Shown piece after piece: positions 10,893 to 21,594 of a DNA stretch of 64,000 nt (the first letter of the stretch is position 1; every line of letters begins with the position of its first letter). The stretch covers positions 200,658,341 through 200,722,340 of the forward strand of contig NC_081408.1 in assembly GCF_030272615.1 (NCBI RefSeq). The letters run 5' to 3'. The notes under the pieces were generated by a model, which was not told the DNA's origin, did not search any database, and saw nothing but the letters and a program-made list of their open reading frames with translations. The stretch is from Cryptomeria japonica (lineage: Eukaryota > Streptophyta > Pinopsida > Cupressales > Cupressaceae). Position numbers and translations under genes: made by a program.

Positions 10893-12583
10893 CTAAATAC
10901 TATTCATAATTTCTTCAGCATGAACAACCATTTGTTTCATGTTGCTTGCTGAAGTCTTCAGTTCCTCCAGCTCATGACCTTTGATGTTGCCCTTGATCTT
11001 TGTGTTAGCTCTGGTCCTCCTTTCAAGAACCTTCTTGTCTGGTTTCTCTTTATCACCATCCTTCTCAGCATTGTTTTCAAACCTATTTATGAGGATGTTC
11101 ATGTTGTCCACAAACGATTTGAGGATTTGGAAATTTTGGTTTGCGATCTTCTTAACATTGAGTTCCAACCTATCGATTCTACTGCCAAAGTCATTCATTT
11201 TATTTTCCATTTCCTTTCTATCTCCCATCTCATTGACCCTTTTTTCCGTTGCTATGGTTTTTTCAACCATACATTCAATAGCTTCCACATTATGCAGAAC
11301 GACAACCAATTCTTTAACATGTTCAGCCAAGGGCTTGTCACCAACCGTAACTCTTGCAATAGCCTGCATATCAATTTTCAAATTGTTGGTATCCTTCACC
11401 ATGGTGGCGATGGTCTCACAAAAGGCTTTAATAGTATCATTGTCATCTCTACCACTTTTATCCCCTTTATCCTCCTTTTGTAGACTTGTTGTATTCACAA
11501 CCTCGATATTTCCCATTGCTAGGTTACCCTCCCCTTCTTTATCTTGACCCTCAACCTTCTTGTTTTCATCAGCCTCCTCCTCAGAGTCAACCAGAATGTG
11601 GTTGATATCTAGGTTGTTACCCTTTTTAGTGATCTTCCTCTGAATCTGCTTTCCAGCAGCTTTCCCTTTCTTTTTTTTAACAAATTTTTTCTCAAAAGAT
11701 TTAGTTTTAGATTCTGACATTTCTAATTCCACAATAATCCTTCTCTTCTTGGCCCTATTCCTCCCTTTTTTTCTAGTATCTTTTGATTCTCCCTTAGTCT
11801 TTGATTCGAAGTTAAATCCACTAGCTTCACTCTCCATTGTCTCGTCTCTTTCTTTTTTGCCCTTAATAGGCTTTTCAATACACTTCCCCTTAAGCATTTT
11901 ATAGACTAGGACCATAAGCCCCTAGTGGAGGGCATGGTCGCCTTTTGGGGTCCTTCTGAACCTCCTTTATAGTATGATCCATTGAGCATGCTAGGTAATA
12001 AGGTAGGCTCACCTTTTCCCCATGACGGAAATGGTTGAGCAGGACAAAGTGATGCCCTGCAAATAAAACAAACCTCCATGGCCTACCAATTCTCTTCGGA
12101 GCATGGTAGGAGTTGTCAATTTTGATCATCTTTCTCCTCTCTTTATCCATAATAGGAAACTTATTTTCTGCTTTATCTGATATGCCTCGATCCCTGTAAA
12201 ATTTCATTCCCTCAGTAGTCATCCCAGTGGCCTCGACAATGACCTCTTCATCAACATTCGTCATCTGGGAACCGATAAGGATTTTACCATTTTTCCAGTT
12301 CTTGATGAAATAACTAGTGATTGTGGGGTCTTTCCCACTTAACCGCTCCATGAAAACATTCAGCCCCCTTGTTGAAGGATATCCCAAAATTCTATATTCT
12401 TTCTCTAGTCAGAGCAGGAAGTGGGTTCGAATCTTTTCTTGTTACCTCCCATATTTCCAGCACCTTCATTGCAATTCCTTCTCTCAGCTTGATAACCTCT
12501 CCTCTAGTTTCTGTGGGTACTCTGTAAGAATGCCCAGAATCTATGCTAGATGATAATGATAAGACACCTATATAAATGCTCAT
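10893..12583 (-). pseudogene. Third reading frame after LINE ORF2 (unknown function)
   Basis: Beginning 42 bases after the ORF2 stop, three overlapping pieces join by two frameshifts (near 12390 and 11905) into about 560 residues. The first part has 'MKVLEIWEV' and 'DEEVIVEATGMTTEG', followed by a basic/aromatic stretch (GRPWRFVLFAGHHFVLLNHF). The second part (11915-10893, 340 residues uninterrupted) is highly charged, rich in K and E, and ends in a likely coiled coil. I do not recognise a catalytic domain. The VTG/ATG-like signature resembles the second protein of elements A and B. It may be a genuine third LINE protein, or an older element the LINE landed next to; the apparent LINE 3' end lies beyond it, which favours the former. 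Confidence 0.55.
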
Positions 12584-12625
12584 TATCTTCGATAAAACCC
12601 TACATCAAAAAAGGTGGAAGAAGCA

Positions 12626-15600
12626 TTAGAAATAATGATTAAAAGTACCACCTTTCCTTGTCTGGCTCCGATCCTGATTAAGGAGAAATTTCATTTCACT
12701 TGCAATCTCCATTTCACCATAATTAGTAATGATGTCTCCCAATTGGCAAGCCAGGTTGGCTACCCAATTAGCATAGGAATTGGCCTCCCTATTCACATGT
12801 GTAAAAACACACATATCAAATTCATCACTGACTTTCCTAGTAGCTTTAATAGCATTACTAATAGAGCAAGAAGGTAGGAATTTCATGTTTAAACAATTGA
12901 TTATGTTTAAAGAGTCTCCTTCACACCACACTTTAGTGTATTTAGCTTCCTTGGCAAGGATCATCCCATGGTAGGCCGCCATGGCTTCGACAACATGATT
13001 AGTCTGATTTCCTATGGGAATGCTTTTAATTATTTTTCATATTCCCCATTCATCCCTTAGGATCACTCCACATCCTGCGACACCCAGGTTACCCTTTGAG
13101 GCCCCATCAAAATTGTTTTTCATCCATCCCTTGGGCGGACTGATTCATGTCACACCCTCTCTAGGGTTGATCTGAATACTCTCTTGACCCTTTAATCTCC
13201 ACTTTTTTGTAGATAAATTGATCATCATTATCTTGAGGATTATCAATACCGCCTATTATATTCATATTCTCCACTATACTTCTTCTTATTTTTTCAAACA
13301 CAATTTTAGCCTTAGTAGTCTTTTCTCTGAAAAACTCTATATTTTCTCTCATTCCATATGCCCCAACACATGTGAGGGAAAGCAATTTTCCACAATAAGG
13401 TTGTGGATTTATTTCATGAAGGATGATGCCAAGAATTGAAAATCTCCTTAATCGACTTCGGGAAACCCCAACTGACTTTGAAATGGTCCAAAAAATTGTC
13501 GCATACATCAATAGAAAAAGGGCAATGAAAGAGAAAATGATTTATAGTCTCCTCATTCTACTTACAAAGAATACAAAAACTAGGCATACTAATACCTCTT
13601 TTTTTGATATTCTCAGTAGTGAGAATTTTATCTTGAAGAGTTGTCCAGAAGAAAATGTTAATCTTAGTTGTGAGGCCTTTCACCCATGCTTTAGCCCAGT
13701 TTAGCCCAGCATGGGCTTTTCATGTTGCTGAATTGTTGATGATATAGAGAAGACACTGTAAAAGTACCACTAGCAGTGAGTTTCCAAATTAAATGATCTT
13801 CTTCTTCAATCCTCACCATAGAGTTCATTACTTTATTCAAACTACCGAAAGACTGGACCACCTGAGATAAGTCCTTCCACTGTCCATCTGTCCAGTAATC
13901 CTCCACCTTGGTTCCAAATTTTTCCTTGCATTGATTCTAAAATTTGTTCCACTCAGGGTTTTCATTCAAAGGGGTCTCTAGAAGCTCGGGGTCATCCCAG
14001 AACTGGATAAGATTCCCTTTCCCCAATTTCCATTTTGCACCTTTGACAATTAAGTCTCTTGTTCTAGAGACATTTTTCCAAATATTGGATCCAATTGGGA
14101 CACTCTCCGCTTTGAGAAAGCTTTGAAGTGTCGAACATTGACTTTTATATTTGTTATCCCATATCATTTTCCACTCTCCTTGGTTTCTATAATCTCTCCA
14201 AATCTTCTTGGCCATAAGGAACTCATTTATCTCTCTTATTCTTCTTAGGCCCAAACCTCCTTTGTTTATAGGCTTGCAGACCTTCTCCCAAACAATCAAG
14301 TTCATTCTCTTCTTCTCCTTAACCCCTGTCCATAAAAAGTTCTCTGAATCTTTTCTATGGCCTCCGCATACTTAGCAGGGATTCTAAACAAACTGATGGC
14401 GTAGAGATGAATACTTTGTAGAGTGGATTTCAGTAATTGAACCTTACCTGCTTGACTGAGAAGAGCACCCTTCCATCCAGATAGCTTCTTGTGGAATTTA
14501 TCCACCAGGGTTCCCCAGAAAGTATCCTGAGGATCATGGCACAAGGGAAGCCCCAAGTAAGAAGCAGGCAAACTACCAATTTGACACCCCAGAATATTAC
14601 TAATTTTAATCCTCCTTCTCTCTTGGGTATTGATAAAACAAACAAAGCTTTTGGACTAGTTAATAAGTTGACCAGTGACATCTCCATAGTTATCCAAAGC
14701 CTTTTTTAATCTTCTAGAATCCTTTACTATAGTTTTCTCCATTATTATAGAATCATCAACAAACTGCTGATGGGAACAAGTTTGATCCACAGAGGAAGGA
14801 TTCAAACCACAAAACTCCCTTTTCTCAACCATCTTACCAATACATATCCCCAAACATTCTGCCATAATGATAAAGAGAACAGGGGATAGAGGGTCTCCCT
14901 GCCTGAGACCTCTAGAAGCTTTAAAGAAAGGAGAGGGAGATCCATTCATTAAAATAGAGAAAGAAGCCGAAGAGATAAGTTGCCTGATAAGACTAATACT
15001 TCTAGAGATGAATCCAAAAGCTAAGAGAACATCCATCATAAAATCCCAATCCACTCTATCATAGGCTTTAGAGAGGTCCAGCTTCAGAAAAAAAAACCTT
15101 CTTTTTTGGAGAAAGTCAGAGAATGAATGTTTTCATGGACAGAGATGATTGAATCTAAAATTTGTCTACCAGGGACAAAACCACTTTGCTGGGGCGAGAT
15201 GATGGAAGGGAGCAACTTAAGAATTCTAGAGGTAAGAACCTTAGAGATTATCTTATAAAGAGAGTTGCATAGACTAATAGGTCTAAAGAGATCCATAGAG
15301 TTAGCCCCCATCTTTTTGGGTATTAGAGAAATGAAAGTACCATTAACTTCTTTCAAAAAATTTCTAGCACCAAAAATTCTTTCACAGCTCTGGTAACATT
15401 ATCTCCAATAATATGCCAGTACATTTGAAAGAAGAACATGGGAAAGTCGTCTGGACCTGGGGCCTTGTTTCCCTAAAAGGAGTTGACAGCTATCAGAATT
15501 TCATCATGGGAAGGGATAGTAGTCAAGTGAGCATTTTTATCATCCCCTAAAATGATAGGTATACTATCGAGAAGGTCCCTTTGGGCCTATGTATCCAGAT

Positions 15601-16831
15601 TTTGATCCTTAGCAAGTAAGTTGGAGAAAAAGTCCATAGCAGCCTTACTCATGGGATGATCTTCTACAACACATCTACCATTCACTTTGATCTGAACAAT
15701 TCTATTAACGGTCTTATGTCTTAAGGTGGACAAATGGAAGTATTTAGTATTCCTATCCTATTCCTTCAACCATACATTTCTTGATCTTTGTTTCCAATAG
15801 GTTTCCTCTTTAGCTATAATATCATGATATCTCATAAGAATAGCATCTTCAGTATCTCTAGACATATTAGTATAATCATTATTCTGTATCTCATCCTGGA
15901 TTTCCTTGAGCTCTAATAGGGTTGTAGCTTTTGAAGTAAAGATATTCCCAAAGCATTCTTTATTCCACTTCTTCACATTGACTTTAACAATCTTAAGTTT
16001 TTTGACCACTTTGTACATAGCATTTCCTTCAATATTGACCTGCCACCATTCCTTGATCTTACTTTCCAGATCCAAGTGTCTAGTCCACATCTTCTCAAAT
16101 CTATAAGGGAAATGTCTCCTTATATTATTTACTTCAGTTGTAAAGGTTATTGGATAATGATCTAATCATGCCCTTATGTGAGACGATAAGGAGCAGTCAT
16201 GAAGGTTAAACCAATCTCAGGAAAGGAGAGCCCTGTCAAGTCTAGCCTAGATCAAGTTCTCACTAGTTCTTCTGTTAGTCCAAGTGTATTTGATTCCTTC
16301 CAGATCCAGGTCATAAATAGCATTATTATTTACGAAATCCATCAGGTCCAATCTACTTTCCAAATTAGCTTGACTCCCTCCCTTTTTCTCATTTTCCTTC
16401 AAGGGGGTATTGAAGTCTCCCATTATTATCCAGCTGTCCTCAGCAAACCTGCTTCTTAACCCAGTAAGATTTCTCCACATCTCACTTCTACCGATATTTG
16501 TGTTAGGAGCATATGAGTTAGTTAGGACCCATGTGGTGTCATTATTATGGTGCTTAAATCTAATGCAAGCCAAGTTGTTGTCCTGAATCAGAATCTCGCC
16601 TTCAACATTGTTTTTGTTCCAGAATGTAACAATTCCTCCCGAAGCACCTTCTGAACTCCCTTCATTGACTCCTCCATGTTTGAACATATTCAGACTTTCA
16701 ACTTTATCTCTTTCCATCTTAGTTTCTTGAATCAAAAAAATATTAGGGTTTTTATCTCTAATCATACTTTTAACTAAATCATGTATGTGAGGGCAGTTCA
16801 GTTCTCAAATATTCCAAGAGATGATTTTCAT
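12626..16831 (-). pseudogene. LINE ORF2: APE-type endonuclease, reverse transcriptase, RNase H
   Basis: About 1,400 codons, normal for plant L1 ORF2. It starts at MKIISWNI (16831) with a TGA at codon 9. The endonuclease (16765-16247) keeps FLIQETK, SYAPNTN and MGDFN. RT spans about 15360-14650, with RPISLCNSLYKIISKVL, QSGFVPGRQILDS, LRQGDPLSP and the active-site FVDD (near 14765). The zinc-binding region (about 14300-13690) has WKLGKGNLIQFWDD. RNase H is at 12982-12626 (VWCEGDSLNIINCLN, HVNREAN). Several frameshifts and stops separate the blocks. The protein nicks DNA and primes reverse transcription at the nick; this copy is inactive. Its start overlaps the ORF1 stop as ATGA. Confidence 0.92.
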
Positions 16832-17202
16832 GGATTTTTAGAAATACCTGCCTCAAAGATGGTTCTTTGGGTACCATCTTCTATATTCCTTCTTGTTTCC
16901 ATTGATCTCTTTTTGGAATTTGAATGTCTTCCTGGAGAAGTGTGTTGTGCTCCTACATCCCCAAGCCTGCTTCTAGTGTTTCTAGTTAGTGTACTATTGA
17001 TAGGGTTATTGTTATTCTTTTTTTTTTGCTTATCCTTTCTTTTATCCTCTGCTGCTTCTTCTTCCTCTTGCTTTGTTTCATTCTTCCCTAGTTCCTTTTT
17101 GATATCTTCCTCATCTCCCCATTTTGGATCTTGTTCCTCTGAAAAGGCTAGCTTTACTTTTGCTGGGGAAGCTAATGAGATTCTCGATAGCCCTTGGCCC
17201 AA
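16828..17202 (-). pseudogene. LINE ORF1, C-terminal part
   Basis: A lysine/glutamate-rich tail of about 124 residues (KRKDKQKKKNNNNP) that ends exactly at the ORF2 start, the two sharing the four bases ATGA. Its position and basic character fit the nucleic-acid-binding ORF1 protein of plant LINEs. The N-terminal RNA-binding part and zinc knuckle are not seen, probably lost by 5' truncation near 17230-17350. Confidence 0.7.
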
Positions 17203-17230
17203 GATGTTATCAGGTTGGGCCTCCTAATAC

Positions 17231-17859
17231 TAGTCTAATTCTTTGTTGGATTCAATCAACACTCTTCTTCTTCCTCATACATATCTACATCATGAGAATT
17301 CACTTCTTGACTTTCTCTAGTACAACAGCTTCTAGGAGTCCCAATATCTAGATCATTTATTTTACAATTTCAACTACTTCTCCATTAATTCTTTGTAGTC
17401 TTTTCAATCCTCGCCTATGATGAGGTAGACTCTTTTATTCAATCTATAATTTGTATTGAAAGCACAAAAAAACTCTATTATTATTTAGCAATATACATCT
17501 TTTACCAACAATTCAATTCTTAAGCTAAAATTGCTACATTGCATCATTAGACTAAACAAAATTGAACATCAATAAAACCATCTAGAAACACTTGGAAAAA
17601 ATTCTTCCATGCTAAAATAAACTCAACACCCAAACCAAAATGGGGGGTCCTAATATTTCCACTTTTCCCTCCTTAGACAGTGCATGCTATCTATTTACTA
17701 GAAGAGGAATCAACACCACCAAAGGCTGTAGGCCCATCCTCACACTTTTCTTCCACATTTTCTTTTAATTTCTTCACACATGTTATATTCTTCTTCTCCT
17801 TTTCTTTTCTAGCATCAATTTTCTTTACTGAACCAACAAACATCTAATTCTTGAATCTA
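17231..17859. other. No recognisable feature
   Basis: Short AT-rich frames only. The minus strand towards 17860 is lysine-rich when read in the frame of the adjacent gag remnant and may be its damaged C-terminal end. Confidence 0.5.
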
Positions 17860-18484
17860 CTAATGTGTCCAATTCTATTGTAGTTGTAACAAGTCAAACC
17901 TTGTTCTAGACCATTTCCATTCCTTCTCAAAAAAATTTCTCTTCTGATACTTCAACTTCTTCTAATAACACTTTTACACTAAACAACCTTATGACCTGAA
18001 TTGTTCCAAGCATAACAATATCCATTGAAAAATTGAACATTCATACCATTCAAATTCCACATCATCCTACTTTTGCACTCATTAGCCTCATGACCAACCT
18101 AGTTGCAAGCTTTAAATTGTCCAATAAATTGGTGGTATCTCATTTGACTTGTACATTCAATTTCTCTATGTCCAACCTTATTTCATGAAGAAAATTAACA
18201 TTAAAAAATGGGAAATACTTGATTTGAGCACGAGGAAGTGACCTCCTAGAAACCTTCTTGTTTTGGACATGAGAAAAACCATTTGCATTATAGTTCTTTA
18301 CTTCATCCTTGGCATTTTCTTTACCATCCTTATTAACCTTGTTCATAAAGGACCATTTGTCTTCTGCCACATTCTTATCTATGGAGCTAGGTGTAATGTA
18401 TGAAAATTGAGAATTAGGGTTTAAGATAGTAAAACTATTAAATAGCCCAATTAACTTACATACATTAAAAGAGGGTTGAACCAT
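17860..18484 (-). pseudogene. Decayed multi-knuckle gag fragment
   Basis: The minus strand encodes an N-terminal lysine-rich piece (18484-18140) followed, after a frameshift, by three damaged CCHC motifs: NKVGHREIEC, KACN-stop-VGHEANEC and CYAWNNSGHKVV-stop-C. Knuckle spacing and the repeated 'NxxGHxxxxC' pattern resemble the gag-like proteins of elements A and B. Two stops and a Cys-to-Trp change show long decay. Without pol or LTRs nearby I cannot assign it to a family. Confidence 0.6.
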
Positions 18485-19480
18485 ATATATCTAAGCTCAA
18501 TCTATATGAGAAAGAGATTGAGATTTTGATTGGATTTAACTGGGTTGATTATGAATAGTCCTTTCTAATACATTGAATTTGATTGATTGTGAAACTGGGG
18601 TAAGAAAATGAATTATCAAAGCCATCTAACATAAACAATAAGATAAAGATATCTCATTGAGCCATAAACTTTAATTTAGGCAAAAAAAGATGTGTTACAC
18701 CTGTTCCTAGAAGTTCGGTCTGATATTTTTTTGACCAGGTAACATAGATGATCTTCTTTGATCCTTCTAATTTTCCATTGTCAAAAGTTGAACCTATTTG
18801 TCACTATCGATTCTACCGGATTTCCCAAGTATCGCTTCACACTGGTTTCATGCACATAAAAGGAAAGGGAAATATGCTTGAAATAAGAGTTTGCCTTAGG
18901 TAAAACCCCAATTTTGAAATTAACCATGAAATTGGTGTAGTCACGGATAGGAGGATCCTTGAACAGGAAGTCTAGTCCATGCAGTAAGATCAAAACAACA
19001 CAATACAACACAAGAGAAAGAGAGAGAATTCTAGATCAGGCGTGGATCAATGCATTGATTCAAATACAACTGTCGGTAACATTCGACTTGCATGCAGGTA
19101 ATTGTCTTGTTATAGAGATATATCCATATGCATCAATCTAGAAGCAAACATCAGATTAAAACTACAATCTACTATTCTATATTCTGAATACTCAATCTAC
19201 TACGATCAAATACATCATTATATAGCATTCAGGAACATCCGTGTTGGAAATATCACATTCCCCAAAGAAAGGAAAATGAAACGTGGATCCAGAACAAGAA
19301 AGATGAACAAGAATGGAGTTCAAATCTAGGTCCACAAGAGAAATGATCAATGCCAAGGTATCTGGTAACTCTCAAAAACAAAACTGCTGAAAATAACAAA
19401 GAAACTAAAAGGAAATATTTTTGGGTGATGCAAGATTGCCAAGAACCAGGGATGCTCCAGGATCAGACATCTGAGGTTAA
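18485..19480. other. Unassigned, possibly 3' LTR or leader of the adjacent gypsy remnant
   Basis: No conserved coding sequence is seen. It lies just downstream (minus sense) of a chromodomain integrase end, where a 3' untranslated region and LTR are expected, but I found no matching copy or polypurine tract to prove it. Confidence 0.3.
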
Positions 19481-19489
19481 TGAAAGGTG

Positions 19490-20330
19490 AGTCCCTCACT
19501 TTGTAGGGGCTATAGGAAAACCAAGATGGTCTACCTCAATCTAAGAAATCCTAGAAGAATCCTCAACTAGTTTGTCTTTCCACTTCACAAGATACTCTCT
19601 ATATTGATTGATGCATGTGCTCATACTGACTCTGTTATCCAAAACTTCTTCATCCGATTTTTTCTCAAGAAAACTTCTTCAATTCTAGTTCATTGTCACT
19701 GAATTCTTCTTCATGATATTGATAAAGATCTGCAACATTGAAAATAGGTGATATGTCCAGGGAGTTTGGTAGCTCCACTTCGTATGCATTACCTGAATCA
19801 AATTTCCTCAAGATCTTACATGGTCCAAACTTTGTCATCCTCAACTTATTATAGGTTCCAACAGGAAATATCCCCTTTCTCAGATATACCATCACTTCAT
19901 CTCCCACTTTGAATTCCTTATGTCTTCTTTTCTCATCTACCTTCTCCTTATATTTCTGGTTCATATCTTTCAAATGTTGCTTTACCTCTAAATGTAAGGC
20001 CTCCATATGATCTGCAAATGTTTCTGTTTCTACACTCCTCTTAGCTTCATGACTGATATCTTTCAATTCTGAAAAATCCCTTAGGATTCACTCTGGTAAC
20101 TATTTCAAATGATGTCTTCCCTATACTCCGGTTTACTGAATTATTATATGCAAACTCTACATGTGCCAATATCAAATCTCAACTTCCAAGTTTATCTTCA
20201 CTCAAACATCTCAGCAAATTTCCCAAACTCTAGTTCACAACCTCGGTCTACCCAATCGTTTGTGGGTGAAATGTAGAACTGAACTTCAAATATGTTTTCA
20301 TATTCTTCCAGTTGGTTCCTCAAAGGGTTT
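19490..20330 (-). pseudogene. Ty3/gypsy chromovirus integrase C-terminus with chromodomain
   Basis: From right to left the minus strand gives the end of the integrase core (FHPQTIG ... LILAHVEFAYNNSVNRS), the GPY/F-type module ([39 protein letters not shown]) and a chromodomain-like tail (EEVLDNRV, YREYLVKWKD, EDSSRIS, LGFPIAP). A chromodomain at the integrase end defines chromoviruses and is known to guide insertion to particular chromatin. The conserved Trp after EDSS is Arg here, and at least three stops occur, some consistent with CAG or TGG changing to stop. The rest of pol is missing. Confidence 0.85.
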
Positions 20331-20479
20331 ACACTCTAATGACACAAACCAAGTTGATTCTTCAAATATCTATTCAGAAGCCAACTCCAACCATCAATAT
20401 TCTCTAGAACTTAGACCAACTATGACAAGGATTCTGCAAATCCTTCTACACTTTGGGCCCTGCAAGACCCAGGAGTGTG

Positions 20480-21500
20480 ATCCCTTGGTGAATCTATAAT
20501 CTCTACGTCATACTCACAATTTACACCAAAACAATGTAGATGATCTCATATACAGGTTCAACAAAGAGGGAGAATGCTCAAGAATGGTGAATTCTTTAGT
20601 GATCCTCAACCTATTCGAGCATGAGATGGATAAAATGTGTAAAACAAAACATAAACTAAAACGTACTTTGATAATAAACAAATTTATAACAAATACAGGT
20701 GAACTGAGCATAAAATTGATTGTAAAGACTAGGACTAGCTAATAACTAGTGCCTTATTCCATTGGTTGCTTGAATTCGGAAGACATAAAATGTTACAACA
20801 AAATTATATCTAATAGAATTCAAATCTAAGACAATATTGCCTTACAATATTTCTCATATGCATTCCCAACCCAATCTACATATCAAATCCCTGAACAAGC
20901 CCTACCATTCTACAATCCTATTTTAGCATTTAATTGATCCCTTAGATGAAAGCATAAATACGAATTACATACATCACAACAATACACTGAATGAAAGAAA
21001 TCCTTGATTATATTTCATTCAAAAGATAATACAATTGTACAATGGAGAGAAATAGATCAAAATTATATTTCTATTGAATAAATTTGTTATTTCTGTCATA
21101 AAATGATTTACATATAATTCCTTCAAGAAAATACATAAAACTCGACACTAGACTCTTATCTATTTGCTCTACAAAAGAACTTTACACTTTACTCGTTCCA
21201 CCTAAAACTTGCTACAGGAACCTATGACTCTAATTTTAGAAAACTAAGTACAGAGATCAAAATCAAAACCCTGTCTCTTGGCCTTGAATTCCCTTTTATA
21301 GAAACAAGGGAGAAAACAAGTTACGAGCAAGATGAGACACTTATCATAAAAAATGGTTGGACACCTATGATTTTGTTACAAAATATTCCTTTTGAGGAAT
21401 GTCACAACCAAGACCATGATAACTGCTCCACCATAACATTTCTTCCATTTTATTTTCCTTGTTGTTGTCGAAAAGATTTTGATGCACGACCACTTTGTTG
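20480..21500. other. Non-coding stretch, nothing recognised
   Basis: AT-rich with short chance frames on both strands. It lies between the chromovirus remnant and the broken reading frame that begins at 21595. I see no LTR ends or structural RNA. Confidence 0.5.
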
Positions 21501-21594
21501 TTGTTCACTTTAAAAAATATAACCATTGCTAGAAGACAAAACCGCCTACCAAACTATCACATCAAATAGTTTACTAACTAACTTTTTGAGATCC

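Larger units (their letters stand above)
10690..17230 (-). mobile_element. Plant L1-type LINE, degenerate, with an extra downstream reading frame
   Basis: Reading on the minus strand, the order is ORF1 tail (17202-16828), ORF2 (16831-12626) with endonuclease, RT, zinc-binding region and RNase H, then a third broken frame (12583-10893) and an A-poor 3' region that ends near 10690 in ACTTAATCAAAACAAA. There are no LTRs. ORF1 lacks its N-terminal part, consistent with 5' truncation typical of LINE insertion. Both boundaries are approximate because I could not identify a target duplication. Confidence 0.85.

Noticed and set aside
10974-11547. Two plus-strand frames of 169 and 188 codons
   Set aside because: They are antisense shadows of the charged minus-strand frame at 10893-11915; their Leu/Ser/Phe-rich, pseudo-membrane look results from reading Lys/Glu codons backwards.
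16781-17227. Plus-strand 148-codon frame that looks like a membrane protein
   Set aside because: Antisense of the lysine/glutamate-rich LINE ORF1 tail.
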